This document shows, piece by piece, positions 49,431 to 63,298 of a stretch of 64,000 bases of DNA. The notes beneath the pieces were generated by a model. It made no database searches and was not told the DNA's origin. It saw only the letters and a program-made list of their open reading frames with translations. The stretch's first letter is position 1; each line of letters starts with the position of its first letter. Origin of the DNA: Phaseolus vulgaris (taxonomy: Eukaryota; Streptophyta; Magnoliopsida; Fabales; Fabaceae); assembly GCF_000499845.2 (NCBI RefSeq), contig NC_023751.2, positions 14,106,280 through 14,170,279 of the forward strand. The letters run 5' to 3'. Position numbers and translations under genes: made by a program.

Positions 49431-51560
49431 TACCAGTTATTTAGATTTTAATTTTAGTAACAAAAATCTTGATAACTAATTAGATAACAATTTTAAAAAA
49501 AATGAAAGCATAACAACTCAACCACAATAATATAGGAGTGGTGCACATACTGCTGCTCCTAAATCCTTCATAAGTGTGTTTTGGGATTTTAATAGGTTGA
49601 TGTGTGTTTATGTAAATTGTTTTATGATTTTGTAACATATTTAATTGGACTACTAAAAATAAGTTTTTTTAATAGAGTTAAAATATTCTTAAATATTTTT
49701 ATTTATTCATTGTTTTTTATCCATACAAAATTCAACGATCAAGAAGAGGAATACAAGAAGATGCCATAAATTTAGATAAATACAATATGAACCTCAAAAG
49801 ACCTAGATAATTCTTTTTCTCCCCTACCACAAAAAATATCTTTTTATATATAATATCATTTTAATAACATATATTTAAATAAATTATTTTGTTTCGATAC
49901 ATATGAACAAAAATAGATTGATTGGTTCCAGAAGCTCATCAGGATTAGGGTTAGAATATGTGTATTATTCACTTATAAACATACATCTCCACCAGTAAGG
50001 TCATTGAATTGATTTTCAATTCTTATATAATAATGACTTTAGAACTTTTATCTATATTACATGTTTATGTTTTACTCATAATTAAATCTGAAAAGCTAGT
50101 AAAGAACTATTGTAGTAATGGTTACCGAAAGATGGTTGATTGATAGTTAGGTCAAATCTAATAATCTTGATAGAGATGTAGTTTTTTTACTGTATATGAA
50201 AATGTTCATTTTTATGATCATTACTCCATGGAATCAATCACCTTTTAGGTCTTGATAGAAAGATAATACTTAGACGGATTTGACATAAACACTTTTTAAT
50301 AAAAAAATTGCCATTAATGTCAAATATTTGCACACATAAAGAAATATCATACACCGAAATACCCAAAAAGTATAGAATCTTATCTCATGAATAGACATGA
50401 AAAAATGTAATATGAATTTTAATCTATCAGCCTAAATATAATTTTAGAAATGATATCATCCATTTTTCATTAAAAGGTAATAAATAAATATGAATTGATA
50501 TCGATGCTTTAACTCTGTTATAAATAAAATGTTTTAAAAAATTACATTTTTTTTATGTTTTATAGTTAATATTATCTAAAAAAAATCTTCAAAAATTTAC
50601 TCAGTTAATTAATTACATAAAATATAAAAAATATTATTTCATATATATTTAGTTTTTTTTTTCAGAATATAAATACAAACTATAAAAGATAAGATATGTA
50701 TACGATATCCAATCATATTAAAACATCTAATTTATTTAAATTTTTCAAAAAAAAACTTTGTAAACACAACTTTCACTTAATCCATTAATAACATTAATAA
50801 GAAAGCTGATCAAATCCAATTTTACACTCTAGATTAAAATTCACAATATATATAAATAACTGTAATATCGAAATTTGAAAATAAAAAACTTCACGATATA
50901 TATATCCTTATTAATTTGTGATAGCTTGCAATCCAATCTAAACAATCATACTAGAAAAAGGGTGTCTCTATGTTATGTTGGAATAATGAAATGGAAAAGA
51001 ATGATATTAACTCTTATAATTGATTTATTTAAAATATGATTAGTGAAATTTACTTTATTTTGGTATGATATATCTACTTATTCTTTTAACTACTTTCCAC
51101 CAAACAAATTGACTAAAACTTTTGATAAGATATCTCTTTCAAATAATATGATTTTATTTATGAAAATTGAAACTGAACCTTTACTTAAAACATTCAAACT
51201 CAATTATTGAAATACCTTGGTGGCAAATTTAATTTGTCATATCCAAAATAAAAGTTGGTAATATATGAGACATGATGTTTTGCTGATTACAGTGTCAATG
51301 GTTTCATTGCATAAGCCTAACATGATAACCAGTAGTAGATAGCTAATTGACTACTTTTAGTCACTCCACTTTTATCTCTCTTGATTTGCAAGTGCAAAGC
51401 CAATTTTATCTCTCTTGATTTGTGAGTGCAAAGCCATTTTAATTTTTGAAGAAAAAAAAACGGAGAAATAAAAAATGAGAATGAAAAGATGCCATGTTAA
51501 GAATATAAAACTCCGACTTACAGTTTTAATATTATTTTAAAAAAATCCGAATTTTAATTA
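49431..51560. other. AT-rich intergenic DNA, no gene seen
   Basis: No reverse-transcriptase remnant follows the copia fragment. A ~28-bp near-identical direct repeat (TTTTATCTCTCTTGATTTG) occurs at about 51371 and 51402. Confidence 0.6.
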
Positions 51561-51566
51561 TTACAA

Positions 51567-51825
51567 TTAAGCCTAACTCAATACCATAAAACTGATTTAT
51601 GAAGTGAGGTTTGCACGCACTTATATACATATATACACCGAAATATTTTTATCTCTAGTCGATGTGAGATTTTCAACACACCTTCACGTCGAAAGTGACA
51701 GCTCATGCGTGAGACAACATATTATGGATGGTCCGATAATGGTTGATAGCGGGTGACACGATAGACCCAACAAACACTCTAGTTAGAATAGACTTTAACT
51801 TTAATAACATATTATAAAATAAAAT
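51567..51825 (-). mobile_element. Short-LTR (TRIM-like) copy
   Basis: Reverse-complement LTR from AAGCCTAACTCAATACCATA through GTGAGGTTTGCACGCACTTA to TCTCTAGTCGATGTGAGAT (about 51678). It is followed by internal sequence GACAACATATTATGGATGG and a primer-site relic AATAACATATTA. The other LTR is missing. Same family as 14271, 19866 and 47269. Confidence 0.7.
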
Positions 51826-52634
51826 AAAGATGAACAAAAGAGTAAAAAAGGAGACAAAATATATGAAAATTAATATCTCTAATATTATTTCATTGAGATT
51901 AAAACAAATAGTCTAAATGTATACAACTAGTACATTCATTATAGATTTAGCTGCTAAAAAGATAAATAAGTACACTAATTCTAGATCTATCAATCAATAA
52001 ATATTACAATCAAAACAAACAAAATAAAATAAAAGTTATTTAAAAAAAAACTAATAATTAAAAAGAAAACACAATTAATAGTAGAATTCTCGTATAACTC
52101 TCCTTTACCACTAATATTACATTAAGAATTAAACTCAAATCTATAAAATTAATTTATAAATTAAGGTTTGTATAGTCGCTTTCGAATACTTGCAATAGAG
52201 CGAAGTTTGAGCAAGGTGAGATGAGAACGCGAAATTGCTATCAAAACTCGCAATAATGCAAGCTACAAACTTGGACACTTGTCATCTTTTAACACTCTCA
52301 TTTTCATATCATTCATCTTATTTCAACCTTAAACCGACACGTACTTCAACATCTGTTCCTACACTTTTGGATCACTCTCTCATCAGTTTTCTAGACTTGT
52401 CTTTCATTTTCCAAAACCACTTCAAATAATATTTTGAAAAATATATATTTATATAGTTTTGTACTTATTTGTGTTTTTTGAAAAAAGTGTTTATATTTTT
52501 ACGAAATTTAAACTTTAATTATTCTAAAATTATGCATTGTTTTCATTTGAACAAAAGAAAAACAATTTTCAATAAGTATCATGTAACTCGCGCTTTATTT
52601 AAAACATGAAAAATTAGTCAAATCCAATAAGAGT
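51826..52634. other. Intergenic DNA, no gene seen
   Basis: No domain is seen in the 64-codon frame at 52235-52429. AT-rich. Confidence 0.55.
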
Positions 52635-52643
52635 TTAAGCCCA

Positions 52644-53459
52644 GCCAATTTCTTGGTCCACCTCCATTTCTTCCTACATCTCCATAAATTTTTCAATTTC
52701 AAAATCACTTTTAAGCAAGAGACGCAATTTTTTTATTTATTTCTTAATTGTATAATTCGTAAATCTTTTAAACTCTAAAATTCAGAATACAAAACTGTAT
52801 ATTATGAATTTTGAAGTTCAGCAAGATTTTTTTTTTTCAATTCTGATTTGTATAATCTCTATACTTTCGAACTCTATATTTCAAAATACAAAATTGTTTT
52901 TTGAATTTTAGATTTCAAACTATATATTTCATAATATAATTTTTTATTTTAAATTATAAATTTCATAAAATATTAGATGGGTTCAAAAATGTATTTTATA
53001 AATCCTAAAATTTATAATACAATTTTTTATTCTAAATTTTAAAGTTTGAAATGCATTTTTTGATTTGGGAATGCATTCCAAATTCAAGAGCTCAAAGTAC
53101 AATTTTTATTCTGAATTTTACTATTTGAAAAGTATTTTGAATCCAAGAAATATATTATGAATTTTAAAATTCAGAATACTATTTTGTATTCTAACTTTTA
53201 TAATTCAAAAAATATCTTTTGAATTCAAAGATACATTATAAATTTTAAAATTTATAATACAAAATTGTATTATAAATTTTAGAGTAAGGGTAAATACATC
53301 CTGAACTTTAAAATGTGGAATACAATTTTATATTTGAAATGTATGAATCCGAACAAAAGGAGGAGTGTCAATAAAAAAGATGAAAAAGGGTAAAATTGTC
53401 ATTTCAAGTGTTCTATGGAGTCGCAGGAAGAAAGAATAGAGGTACAGGAAGAAATTCAC
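52644..53459. mobile_element. Mutator-like TIR element in the TAF5 promoter (copy 3)
   Basis: An 816-bp element with a perfect 9-bp target duplication TTAAGCCCA (52635-52643 and 53460-53468). Ends are inverted: GCCAATTTCTT..CACCTCCA..TTTCTTCCTAC on the left; the right end reads on its reverse strand GTGAATTTCTTCCTGTACCT..TTTCTTCCTGC. The interior is a run of AT-rich palindromic words (GAATTTTAAAATTC, GAATACAAAATTGTATTC types). No ORF. It shares end sequence with the elements at 20690 and 21074. It ends under 200 bp from the TAF5 start codon. Confidence 0.8.
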
Positions 53460-53462
53460 TTA

Positions 53463-53530
53463 AGCCCACATGCTGGCCTTCCAGTCCAGCCCAAGCCCAT
53501 GTAACTGACCCCGTTCCAGAAATAAGCCCA
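53463..53530 (-). promoter_or_regulatory. Four Site II (TGGGCT) motifs in the TAF5 promoter
   Basis: AGCCCA (TGGGCT on the other strand) at 53463-53468, 53488-53493, 53494-53499 and 53525-53530, which is 127-195 bp upstream of the TAF5 ATG. Site II motifs (TGGGCC/T) are bound by TCP factors and are typical of plant housekeeping and growth-linked promoters. The first motif lies in the target duplication of the adjacent element. Confidence 0.6.
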
Positions 53531-53583
53531 ACGAAGAATCAAATCTCATAAAAAAAAAGTGCATTCGCGTTGAGAGCGCAGTG

Positions 53584-53587
53584 GGAA

Positions 53588-53619
<32 letters not shown>

Positions 53620-53632
53620 AGAAGAAGACGAA
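53584..53632 (+). repeat. (GAA)n microsatellite in the TAF5 5' leader
   Basis: About 15 GAA triplets with two interruptions (GGAA, GACG), ending 24 bp before the start codon and probably transcribed. Purine-rich 5' leaders of this type are common in plants and often length-polymorphic. Confidence 0.85.
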
Positions 53633-53656
53633 GGGGTTGACGTGTGAGATAAAAGA

Positions 53657-56600
53657 ATGGAGGACGATAAAATAGTTGGATACGTTACCGCGTACCTGAA
53701 GAAGAAAGGTTTCACACAAACCGAGAAGATTTTCCAAGAAGAGTTTCAGCACAACAAAACCACCAATTCATCTTCCAGTAATTCCCTTCTCGAACCCGAC
53801 ATTGCCAACCACCTCCTCGCCTTCTCTCAGTACTTCTCTCCCTTCTCCAACCTCCTATCGTTACCCTCCGTTCACGCTGCATCTCCTCACCGCACTCACT
53901 TTCCCGCTTTCAAACCCTATGTTTTGCAGATTGGAGAGTGGTCCCGCTAGGTTCCACGACGGCTACAGCAAACTGCGAACATGGACTTATTCTTCACTGG
54001 ATTTGTACAAGGTAACGCGCCTCTTTTCACTTTCTTTTTATCCGTTTTTTTTTTCTGTTTTGGTTTCCGCGCGTTTTTGTTACGTCTCTCGCCGTATTTC
54101 TGCAGCACGAGTTGCTTCGCGTGCTTTATCCCGTGTTTATCCACTGTTTTATGGACCTTGTGGCGAAGGGACACGTTCAAGAAGGTAATTTTCTGTGTTC
54201 TAAATAGGGCACTTGTGCAATGCAGCACGTGTTTTGTTTTGTTGCTGTGTTTGTTTGTGACTGTGGTTGCTGTTTTCAGCTCGGAATTTCTTCAATACTT
54301 TTCGTGAAGACCACGAAATGATGCACTTGCGTGACCTTCAGAAGTTGGAAGGAGTTCTTTCTCCTACCCATCTGCAGGTTGGTTCCTGTCTAAAGTTTTG
54401 TATTGGTCTTTTACTTTTTTCGAGGTTCTTGGATCGTTAGCAATTAGTGTAAAATCTTGTGCAGGAAATGGAATTCGCTCACTCTCTTAGACAGAGCAAA
54501 TTCAACATAAAGATATGTGAGGTAACGGATTGATTCTCCTAGGTTTGTTTATGAGCAGCGCTGTATTTCTTTTTATTTTTCACACATTCAAATTAAACCA
54601 TCTCAGTCAACTAGTTTCTCCAACCTCCAGAACTCTAGTTCCCTGCCCCTTCTGTGGCTTCTTCCCTTACTGTTTAATCATGATTACATATGTAATTATT
54701 TGGACCAATATTTGTGATGCTTTTGTTCCTTGGGGGTTTTCAGGCCATAATGTATGTTGGTTCATGCCTATAACTTAAATGCAAATCAATTTGGTTTTCA
54801 TTTAGCTTTTAAGTTGTTGTAGGTTCAACTCTTTATTGCTAGTTATTCAAATTAGTTGGTTTTATATGCTGGATCATGGTCGCTTGTTTGTGATACTAGT
54901 CTTTGCGTAATTTTATTCTCTGGAATTAATGTGTATAAATTTTTTCCACCCTCTCATTTTATATTTTGCACAAACTTAATTGTGGTACATTCACACACTG
55001 AATCACCGAGGATGGTGAATTTGAAAGAGGCATATAGAGGATACTTTGGCGTACCCCGGTGTCTCTAGTCCACAGTACACCTGCTGCAGACAGGGAATGC
55101 AATGGTGAATGTAATGTTGCATCCTATAAGCCAAGTTCAGATTTGCGAAATATTAACATTCTATGAAATGTTTAACTAACTCATCTATCATTGTAGAAGT
55201 TGACCCTGACACTAGGTTTTCACTGAGTCAGTTTTTTTCCTGGATAAACTTTACTGGTTGTAGTGAAACAAGGGTCATTATACAAGGCTCACGATTGCAT
55301 TAAAGCTTTCTGCCTTTAAATATAGTTTGATTCTTTTCTATTTGGGTTTAACTTAAGTGTCCTTAGCCAAATTATATTTTCCGTGTATATAGTAAGGGTA
55401 TAATTATAGTAAACTTTGTCCATATCAGCATACAACCATCTTAATCTAAAACCCTTTCAATTGCAAATTATACTCAATAATGTCACGTATCTGTATGTGT
55501 ACACTCCAGGGATTGTGATTTAGGTGGCACCACATTGATGAGTGGTGGCAACTATTCATCATCTTTGTATAGTGTACTCACATGTTCAAGTGTGGAGCCA
55601 ATGGCATCAGATAACTTGTTGATTGTGGGGGGGTGGAATTTGGGATGTGTCATCATTTCTAATCTCTGACTCACTTGGCTACCCAGCATTTACAGTGGGC
55701 ATTTATGTATGCCATTGCTGTTGATTACCTTTATCGTGGGGGATTTGGCTCGCAAGGGCTTAATGGAAGTATCATGCAGGTGTTAGACTCAAGATTAGGT
55801 TATATTTTATTTTATAGATATATGGAATTCATCTATCCACAATGTCTTTGGACTATGTTAAGAAGGATGACTTATTTTTGTCTTCTGAAACACATGAACC
55901 ATCACTGTGGTCTTTACATTTTTCCATTAAAATGGAGCTAAATAAATGGGGAATGCTGATAGCAGTTGATGTTTTGCCAGTATTCCTATGAGCTTCTGTT
56001 GCAACATCTACACAGTACGCAATCCACCACTATACTTGGTATTATAAATGAGCACATTAACTTTCAAGGTACTTTTATTTATTATGGATTGCATCCTGCT
56101 CATTTGAACTTCTTGTTATTGCATACACTTCATTGTATTTTGGTGTAATGTAGTTTCCCCTGGACAACCTAGCTTAATTTCTGATGATCCGGAAGCTGTT
56201 ACCCTTACTGGAAGCAGCCAGGAAGCAGCAAACCGGATAAATCAAAAAGAAATTCATTGGGGGGTGAGTCTATTATTATTTCTACTAATTCTGATAAAGT
56301 TACAAGTTTTCCTGGTTATCTTGTTTCTGTACATACAACCCTATTTATTTACGTTTGCAAGCTTGGTGTAATGAAAGTGTCATCATAGCGTGAGAAACAC
56401 TTGAAACTTTTTTTAATTCCCTGCTTTCCCTAATAGTGTCTACGTATTTTTTTTTTCACTTTGTTTTCTGTTAGTAAATGGTGAATTTTGTTGTTTGTTA
56501 GAATTTTTTATGCAAATATATTGTTTTAAAACAAGAAATAAAGTGTCAGGTAGGCAGTTTTACAATTTCCTGGACACTTGTTAAAAAGGAGCTTTTTATT

Positions 56601-59600
56601 CTATTTTTCAAATGAATGGAATTACTTATTTAAATTATTAATGACTGATTCAGTAATTATCTGATTTAATTCTCAATGTGTTTCTCCTGTAGTTACTTGA
56701 AGACTCTCTTGAAGAACGGCTGGAAAAGGCAGGGGCCTTGCTTTCAGACTCTGAAAAGGGTGAAGGGGAAGCAAAAGAGGGGGAGAATGACGAGACTAAG
56801 GTATATCAGTTATAAAATTCACATGACCTGGTCAATTTAGTAAATTTTACTTGCTTATATTATATGAGGAAACACAGTACCTTTTATTTCTAGAATGTCG
56901 GTCTTTCAAGCAGTGTGTGCATGGATTCTATTCTAGGATGTCTTATTTGAGTGTTTTTTCACTATAGTTTTCAAATATTCTTTTAGAAAAGATCATTTGA
57001 AGGGGGAAAGCAAGGTGGTGGTTCAGTCAAAAAAGTAAAAAAGGACAAGGGTGGTAATGCAACTGGAAAGAGTGCAAAACCTGAAGCTAATACTGTACCT
57101 GCAGCTCCTCGAGTAAAGCCTGAACTCCCCTTACCCATAATGTATTCTCTCAATCCCATATCTTCATTTACCATGCTTTTTAAACTAGTAAGATGAGGAT
57201 CAGAGCTGAAGGCAATCAAGGGATTATGTTCGTTTTCTTTTCATTCAAAATTGTATTGCTAATGTGAATGCCACAATTCTAAAATAATTGATGGAATTAA
57301 AGTAGGAGCAAAGCAGTCATTTTATTGGCATATGTTTTATAAAAAGGGTTTTTCTTTTATTGATGACTTTTCTTCCCTATTATTTTATAAGTGCCATTTC
57401 TGTTTAGCCATATAGTCAAATAAAAAAATCAGCATTTAGTCATTCACATATTTTCTAAACTAAATTTAATGAGTCTCCTTTCTGTTGTGGTTGGAATTAA
57501 AAGTTATTCTTATAATTTGAGTCCTTTTGCTTACAGAATTTATCAAAGTTCTGAGACTGGGCTCTATTGCTTGCAATGTTTTTGTTTGACACCTGCAATT
57601 AGTTGAGTGGAACCTAGATTAATGCATATCACTGAGTGAATTTATGTTTGTTGGGCTCCGTTAGTGCATTTTTAGTTTGTTATAGATGTTTAGGGTTTAG
57701 GGTGTTATTTTATTTAGCTTTAGGTTGAATGCTTGTTTTGTTCTAGACAGGAAGAAAGTTTAACCTGAAAAAAATTCATGTGGAGGTGTGGGCATGACTG
57801 CTTTTTGTATATTTGGGGGTTGTAAAATGAATTTTTTTTTATTAGAAATGGGAGGGGTGACATCAAATAGGAGGATAACAAACACTCCAAAAGAAGAAAA
57901 TCTAAATACAACCATAAACATGGAGAAGTTAAGAATGCAGCTAGGTCTCTGCGAGCAAGGCTTCCCACTATTGACCCTTTATTTCTGTGGAAATTGGGTG
58001 GAAAGAAATAGAGAATGGAGAGCAGGTAGAAAGTTCCCATTTAATTTGCCTGACACAATAGAAACGAGCAAGATTTTTTTTCCTACAAATTCTCGTATGG
58101 AAAGACTTTTTCCCGTTTCTATTTTTAAGTGTGGACTCTAAACTCTATTTTTGTCCTTCATTTCTCTTTGTTCCTTAAAATAGGATGAAAGTGTATACAT
58201 TTGTTATTCTTTCTGTATATTTCTCTTCATCCAAAGAATTCATTCTTTTCACTATATTTCTATTCATAAAAGACAAGATGTAAGAGGGCAAGCCTCTACT
58301 TTAAATGGGAATTCCAAGTCTAACACTGGGTTGATTTGGGACTCCTCTGTGCTGCATCAATCATGTTTAAATGGAAAGAGTGGTCATGTAACTTTGTACA
58401 GATGATCCTACACTTTAAAGGGGATATACTTTGAATTGGAATTCCATGTTTGGCTTGTTGCTGATTATTTTGTAGCACAAGTGGGCTAATTGGATGGGTT
58501 GGTAGGTAGTACATATCTATTTTACCTGTTATTAGTGGATAAAGTGTTTAGATCCTGCATTCCTCATAATTTTGAAGGGGAAATGGGATATTTTTATTTG
58601 TTTCTATCGAAATCAGATAATAGTAGTTGAGCTCTTGAATTAGTCAGATATTCAAAATATTCATTGGACCAAAAGCACATACTTTCTTAAGTGATTCACT
58701 TCCGTATATTTTGTTATCCAATGATTCCATGTAATGCAAGGTATTTAATATCACTAATACTAATGATGTAAATATCTCAATGATTAGGTTGTGACTTTTT
58801 TGTTACTTCATTTAATTGAATTTCGTAATGCTGAATCATTGCAGCCCAACTGAGGTGGAACAGTCCATCCTTGAGGATTTAAGGAACCGTGTACAGCTCA
58901 GCAGTGTTGCATTGCCGTCAGTTAGCTTTTACACATTTATAAATACACATAATGGGTAACGTCCAACACATTTATTATTGTTTTCTATATAACGTTTGGA
59001 TTTCTGTTGCTTAATTCATTTTTGCATACCATCTCAGTTTAAGCTGTTCATCAATATCCCATGACGGATCATTAATTGCTGGAGGATTTTCTGACTCATC
59101 ACTGAAGGTCTTTTTTCTTCTCTATATTTCCTCTTATATTCACCTCTTCAATAGAAAACCCTCTTTCTCTGGAGTTCTAAATTGATTGAATTTCTGATTG
59201 TATGCCCAGGTTTGGGATATGGCAAAGCTTGGACAACCGCCTGTCAGTTGTAAGTTTGTATTTGTAAATTTCTTTTTGTTTAGACCTAGCTGTTACTGTT
59301 GCATCATTGCTTGAGAAATGTGAATTTTGTCAATCAAGTACAATGGTTCAGAGAAAGTATAGTTTAAGAAATACACTGATGAAATAAACTTGTAATTAAT
59401 TTAAGCAAGACATTCAGTGATATAGTAGTCATACTTTTAACTGCCTCGTGTATAAAGAAGAGAAGAGAGCTTCTTAGCTAGCAGTACCTCTCTTTGTAGT
59501 CATCTTGTGATGGACTTATTGACTTGGACTTTGTTGAAGAAAGTCTGCTGGATTATCTTTTAGTCTATTATGAACATAAATTCAATTAGAAAAATAAAGT

Positions 59601-62600
59601 TTTGGTGGCTTAAGAATGTGATCCTGACCAGTGTAGACATTCTATTTCAATATGGTTTAAGAATGGATCAATTTCCCCCCCTCTAATTGTTAATCGGTAA
59701 AACACCCAGGCTCTAGTAACAAACTTAAGATTTGAGTTGAAAAAACAAAGCAAGCTTGAGTGGACGGGAGCTCATGCAATTTCCTAGCATTTTGAGCATG
59801 ATCAAATGGTTTTGCATGTTGTAAAAGTCTGGTTATCAATTTTGCTATTATTAGCTCTTTCGCAGGGTGAGAATGACACATCACCAAATGATCAAATGTT
59901 TGGGCAAGGTGTTGGGAAAAGACAGTATACACTGTTTCAAGGTCATTCAGGACCTGTTTATGCAGCCTCTTTTAGTCCTGTGGGAGATTTTATCCTTTCA
60001 TCCTCAGCAGACTCAACAAGTACACTTTCTTGATCTCATTTTTTGTTCGTTCTAATTTTGTTCTTTTATATTATAGTTTTAATTCTGAACCTTACGAATA
60101 TTAAATTTTTATGCAGTTCGATTATGGAGCACCAAACTTAATGCCAACCTTGTTTGTTATAAGGGTCACAATTACCCTGTCTGGGATGTTCAGGTAAAAC
60201 AATTTTATGTTTTGATAGTGAATGTAGAATAAGATACCAGTTGCATGAATAAAAAATTAAAGATAAAAATTAAAATATGATGTATACTTTAATTGCTTAA
60301 ACAAATGTAGCACATGCTTGTATATGCAAGTTAGACCACATTCATCTCTATATATGCTCCAAATGTCTTGTTAATGTGATCCACTTTATTTTGTAAAATA
60401 AATAAAACAAGACAGGAATGAAGAGCACAACGAGATATCCTAACAAATGACGTCAAGCCTCCCCTTTCTTTTTAGCTTAATATTTGTGAGGGAAAGCCTT
60501 TATAATCCCACCCTGTTTATTTTCTTGCATGTTTAATGTGGTATAACGTGTAAATGATACAAACTAGTTCTTCCTCTTTTTCCTCTGTAATTTACTTCAT
60601 AGTTTTTACTGGTAAAATGTCATGAAATTTTTGTTTGCTATGATAAGAAAGTTTTGAAATTTCTATGGGATTTGTTGAAGAGTCAATGCTGTGCTTTGTA
60701 CCCTCAAGTTAATTGTTGCAGCTTGCAGAATTCTGCTTTTTAGCACAAATATTTTTTTTCCTCTTTTTTCACCTTGGGACGTCATTCTTGTCTGCATGTA
60801 CATTCTGGAAGGCTGTGTTATTTATTTGTTTTTATGGATGCAGTTTAGTCCTGTAGGGCATTATTTTGCCAGCTCTTCACACGACAGAACTGCTAGGATT
60901 TGGTCCATGGACAGGATACAGCCCTTGAGAATAATGGCAGGGCACTTGTCTGATGTTGATGTAAGTTATTGCATTCCATATTCTTTGTTGCTTCTGTTTT
61001 TTTTCGAGATTTTGTTCTTTTCTGGGATCTATATTTGCCACTAGCTTATTTAATTTTCTAATTACGCATCGATTGCTTCGGATTCATATACCTGTGATTT
61101 AATTATTTGTACATCTTTAAGTTTATGATCAAGCAGGGTTCTGTGAAGTCTGTTTTGAATAGGGGAAATTATCTTTTATTCTCTTCTGAAGTCATAATAG
61201 TGTAAGAATTCCTAATTGGTTATATGTTCAAAATATTTGTCTGCGAAACCTATATTTTGGCACCTAATCTTAGAAAGTTAAAAAGGAGCTATACTCATTA
61301 TTATGTATTAAGAAACAATCTTGACCTATTTTGTGATCATTTTTAGTGTGTGCAATGGCATGCCAACTGCAACTACATTGCAACTGGTTCCAGTGACAAA
61401 ACAGTTCGACTATGGGATGTGCAGAGTGGTGAGTGTGTCCGGGTTTTTGTTGGTCATAGGGGTATGATTTTGTCTTTGGCAATGTCTCCTGATGGTCGCT
61501 ATATGGCATCTGGTGATGAAGATGGCACGATCATGATGTGGGACCTCTCTAGTGGCCGCAGCCTCACACCTTTGATTGGGCACACGTCCTGTGTCTGGTC
61601 CCTCGCATTCAGGTGATCCCCTATTGCTGTATTTTATCATAATGAGGAAGTGGATTAAAGGTTTTTGAGGTTGCTATCTCACTTTGGTAACAATACTTAC
61701 TGGCTATTCATAATGGTTGAATGTATCAGTTCTGAAGGTTCTGTTCTAGCATCTGGATCTGCTGATTGCACTGTAAAATTGTGGGATGTAAATACGAGCA
61801 CCAAGGTTTCAAGGGCTGAAGAAAAGTAAGTTCGTCTATCATGACAATTGTTTTTGAATCGTTTGGCATAGGAAATCTTTTATTTCTAACTAATCCAAGT
61901 TCTTGGGAAAATTTATAAAATTTGTCTAGTAATTATTCAATTTCTACAGCAATAAATAATATATTTACCACGAAGTATCATTGAAAGGTGTATTAACACT
62001 CAATTACCACGTGAAACATATATTTTCACTTACCGTCATTGTCAGAGCCAGACCGAAACGGCAAGTTGAATCAGGAATCTGACCAGTCTTCGGTCCAAAA
62101 CTTTCTAAAATCTGGATTTCATTTGAATCGAGATAAAATCCGTCAAATTGGAAAAACTAGGAAAACCGACACTTTTAAGAGATACAACTGGTTTGGCTCT
62201 TGAAGCATTTTTGTTGTTGTAGCTGGGTATTTTAATAGATTTATAGTTGGTAATGAACTGTTTGTTATTATTGATTTTAAATAAGATGTGTATTAGATTT
62301 GTTTCTTTTTATTTGTAGCATATTTATTATGTTATGATTTATCACACTTTCAAGTGAAGTTTAATTTTTTTTATAAAATATAATGTTTTATTAAAACTGG
62401 TTTGACTCTGGTGGAAGCCGTTGAACTTTTGAACTCGAAATCCATATTCCGTTACCTTTTGACAACCTTGGTGATACCTCTAATTTGTTGTAGAAGTGGG
62501 AACGCTAACAGACTTAGATCACTGAAAACTCTGCCAACGAAATCTACCCCAGTTTACTCATTGCGGGTAAGATCACTTGACGCTTGATTACATGCTCATG

Positions 62601-62731
62601 GTCATGGATAATGTTGATATAATTTTGTAGGATTGAAGCATGCATGTTTGACACTTGCATTCTGTTGTTTGAAACAGTTTTCTCGAAGGAATCTTCTTTT
62701 CGCGGCTGGGGCTCTAGCAAAAAGTGGCTAA
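53657..62731 (+). CDS. TAF5: TFIID subunit 5 (TAF5), 19 exons
   Basis: Scaffold subunit of the TFIID basal transcription complex in the nucleus. Exons: 53657-53829, 53930-54011, 54106-54184, 54280-54377, 54465-54521, 55981-56068, 56154-56263, 56693-56800, 56987-57141, 58845-58955, 59038-59107, 59210-59249, 59855-60019, 60117-60193, 60844-60960, 61347-61612, 61730-61825, 62494-62566, 62678-62731. All junctions are GT-AG and the frame is kept throughout: 672 aa, close to the Arabidopsis TAF5 length. Domains: LisH (about 6-30, VGYVTAYLKKKGFTQTEKIF); TAF5 N-terminal domain NTD2 from exon 2 to exon 6, with HELLRVLYPVFIHCFMDL; a lysine-rich linker (exon 9, KKVKKDKGG); then six WD40 repeats (about 355-616), e.g. 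DGSLIAGGFSDSSLKVWD and SDKTVRLWDVQSGECV. Introns 5 and 9 are the longest (1.46 and 1.70 kb). No defect is seen. Confidence 0.95.
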
Positions 62732-63260
62732 CATATTTGAGTATGTTATGTTTACTAATACATAGATCAGATCAAAGTGGTAGAAGCTGAATTTATCGCC
62801 TAAAAAGCAACGCGCATCATAGTTTTGTACTCCCTCTTCTGTACCTCCTATATGTACGGAGGAAATTCCGTTAAATTTTAATGATATTAAATTTGTCAGT
62901 AATTTTTATTTTTTATAGTTAATCATATATTTATTGACACATATTCTCTTTTCATTTAATTCATGTATTTCCACTCCAGTAATTACTATCAATCTTTTAT
63001 ATTGTTTCTGGATAAAATAAGTTTTAGTTTTATAAAAATGATTGCAGTAAGCTTAATAAGATTTTATAAGAAATTCCTTAACAGTATTTTGCCATCAATT
63101 TTTTTTTTCCTCTATATGAATTAAGGTACGGTGTATATATGGTGGTAAGAAATAATTAACTTTTTGCTGCGTACACACGAAGAATGGCAATTGGAGGAGC
63201 CTTGACACGTCAATAGTAAAAAGACCCTCATTCTCAGTAGCACTCCCCCAATTTATTGAA

Positions 63261-63298
<38 letters not shown>

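Noticed and set aside
57689..57705. Telomere-like TTTAGGG repeats
   Set aside because: Only two repeats, inside TAF5 intron 9; likely chance and too short to be an interstitial telomere.
57788..58141. 117-codon ORF within TAF5 intron 9
   Set aside because: No domain, and it lies wholly inside an intron whose flanking exons join in frame.
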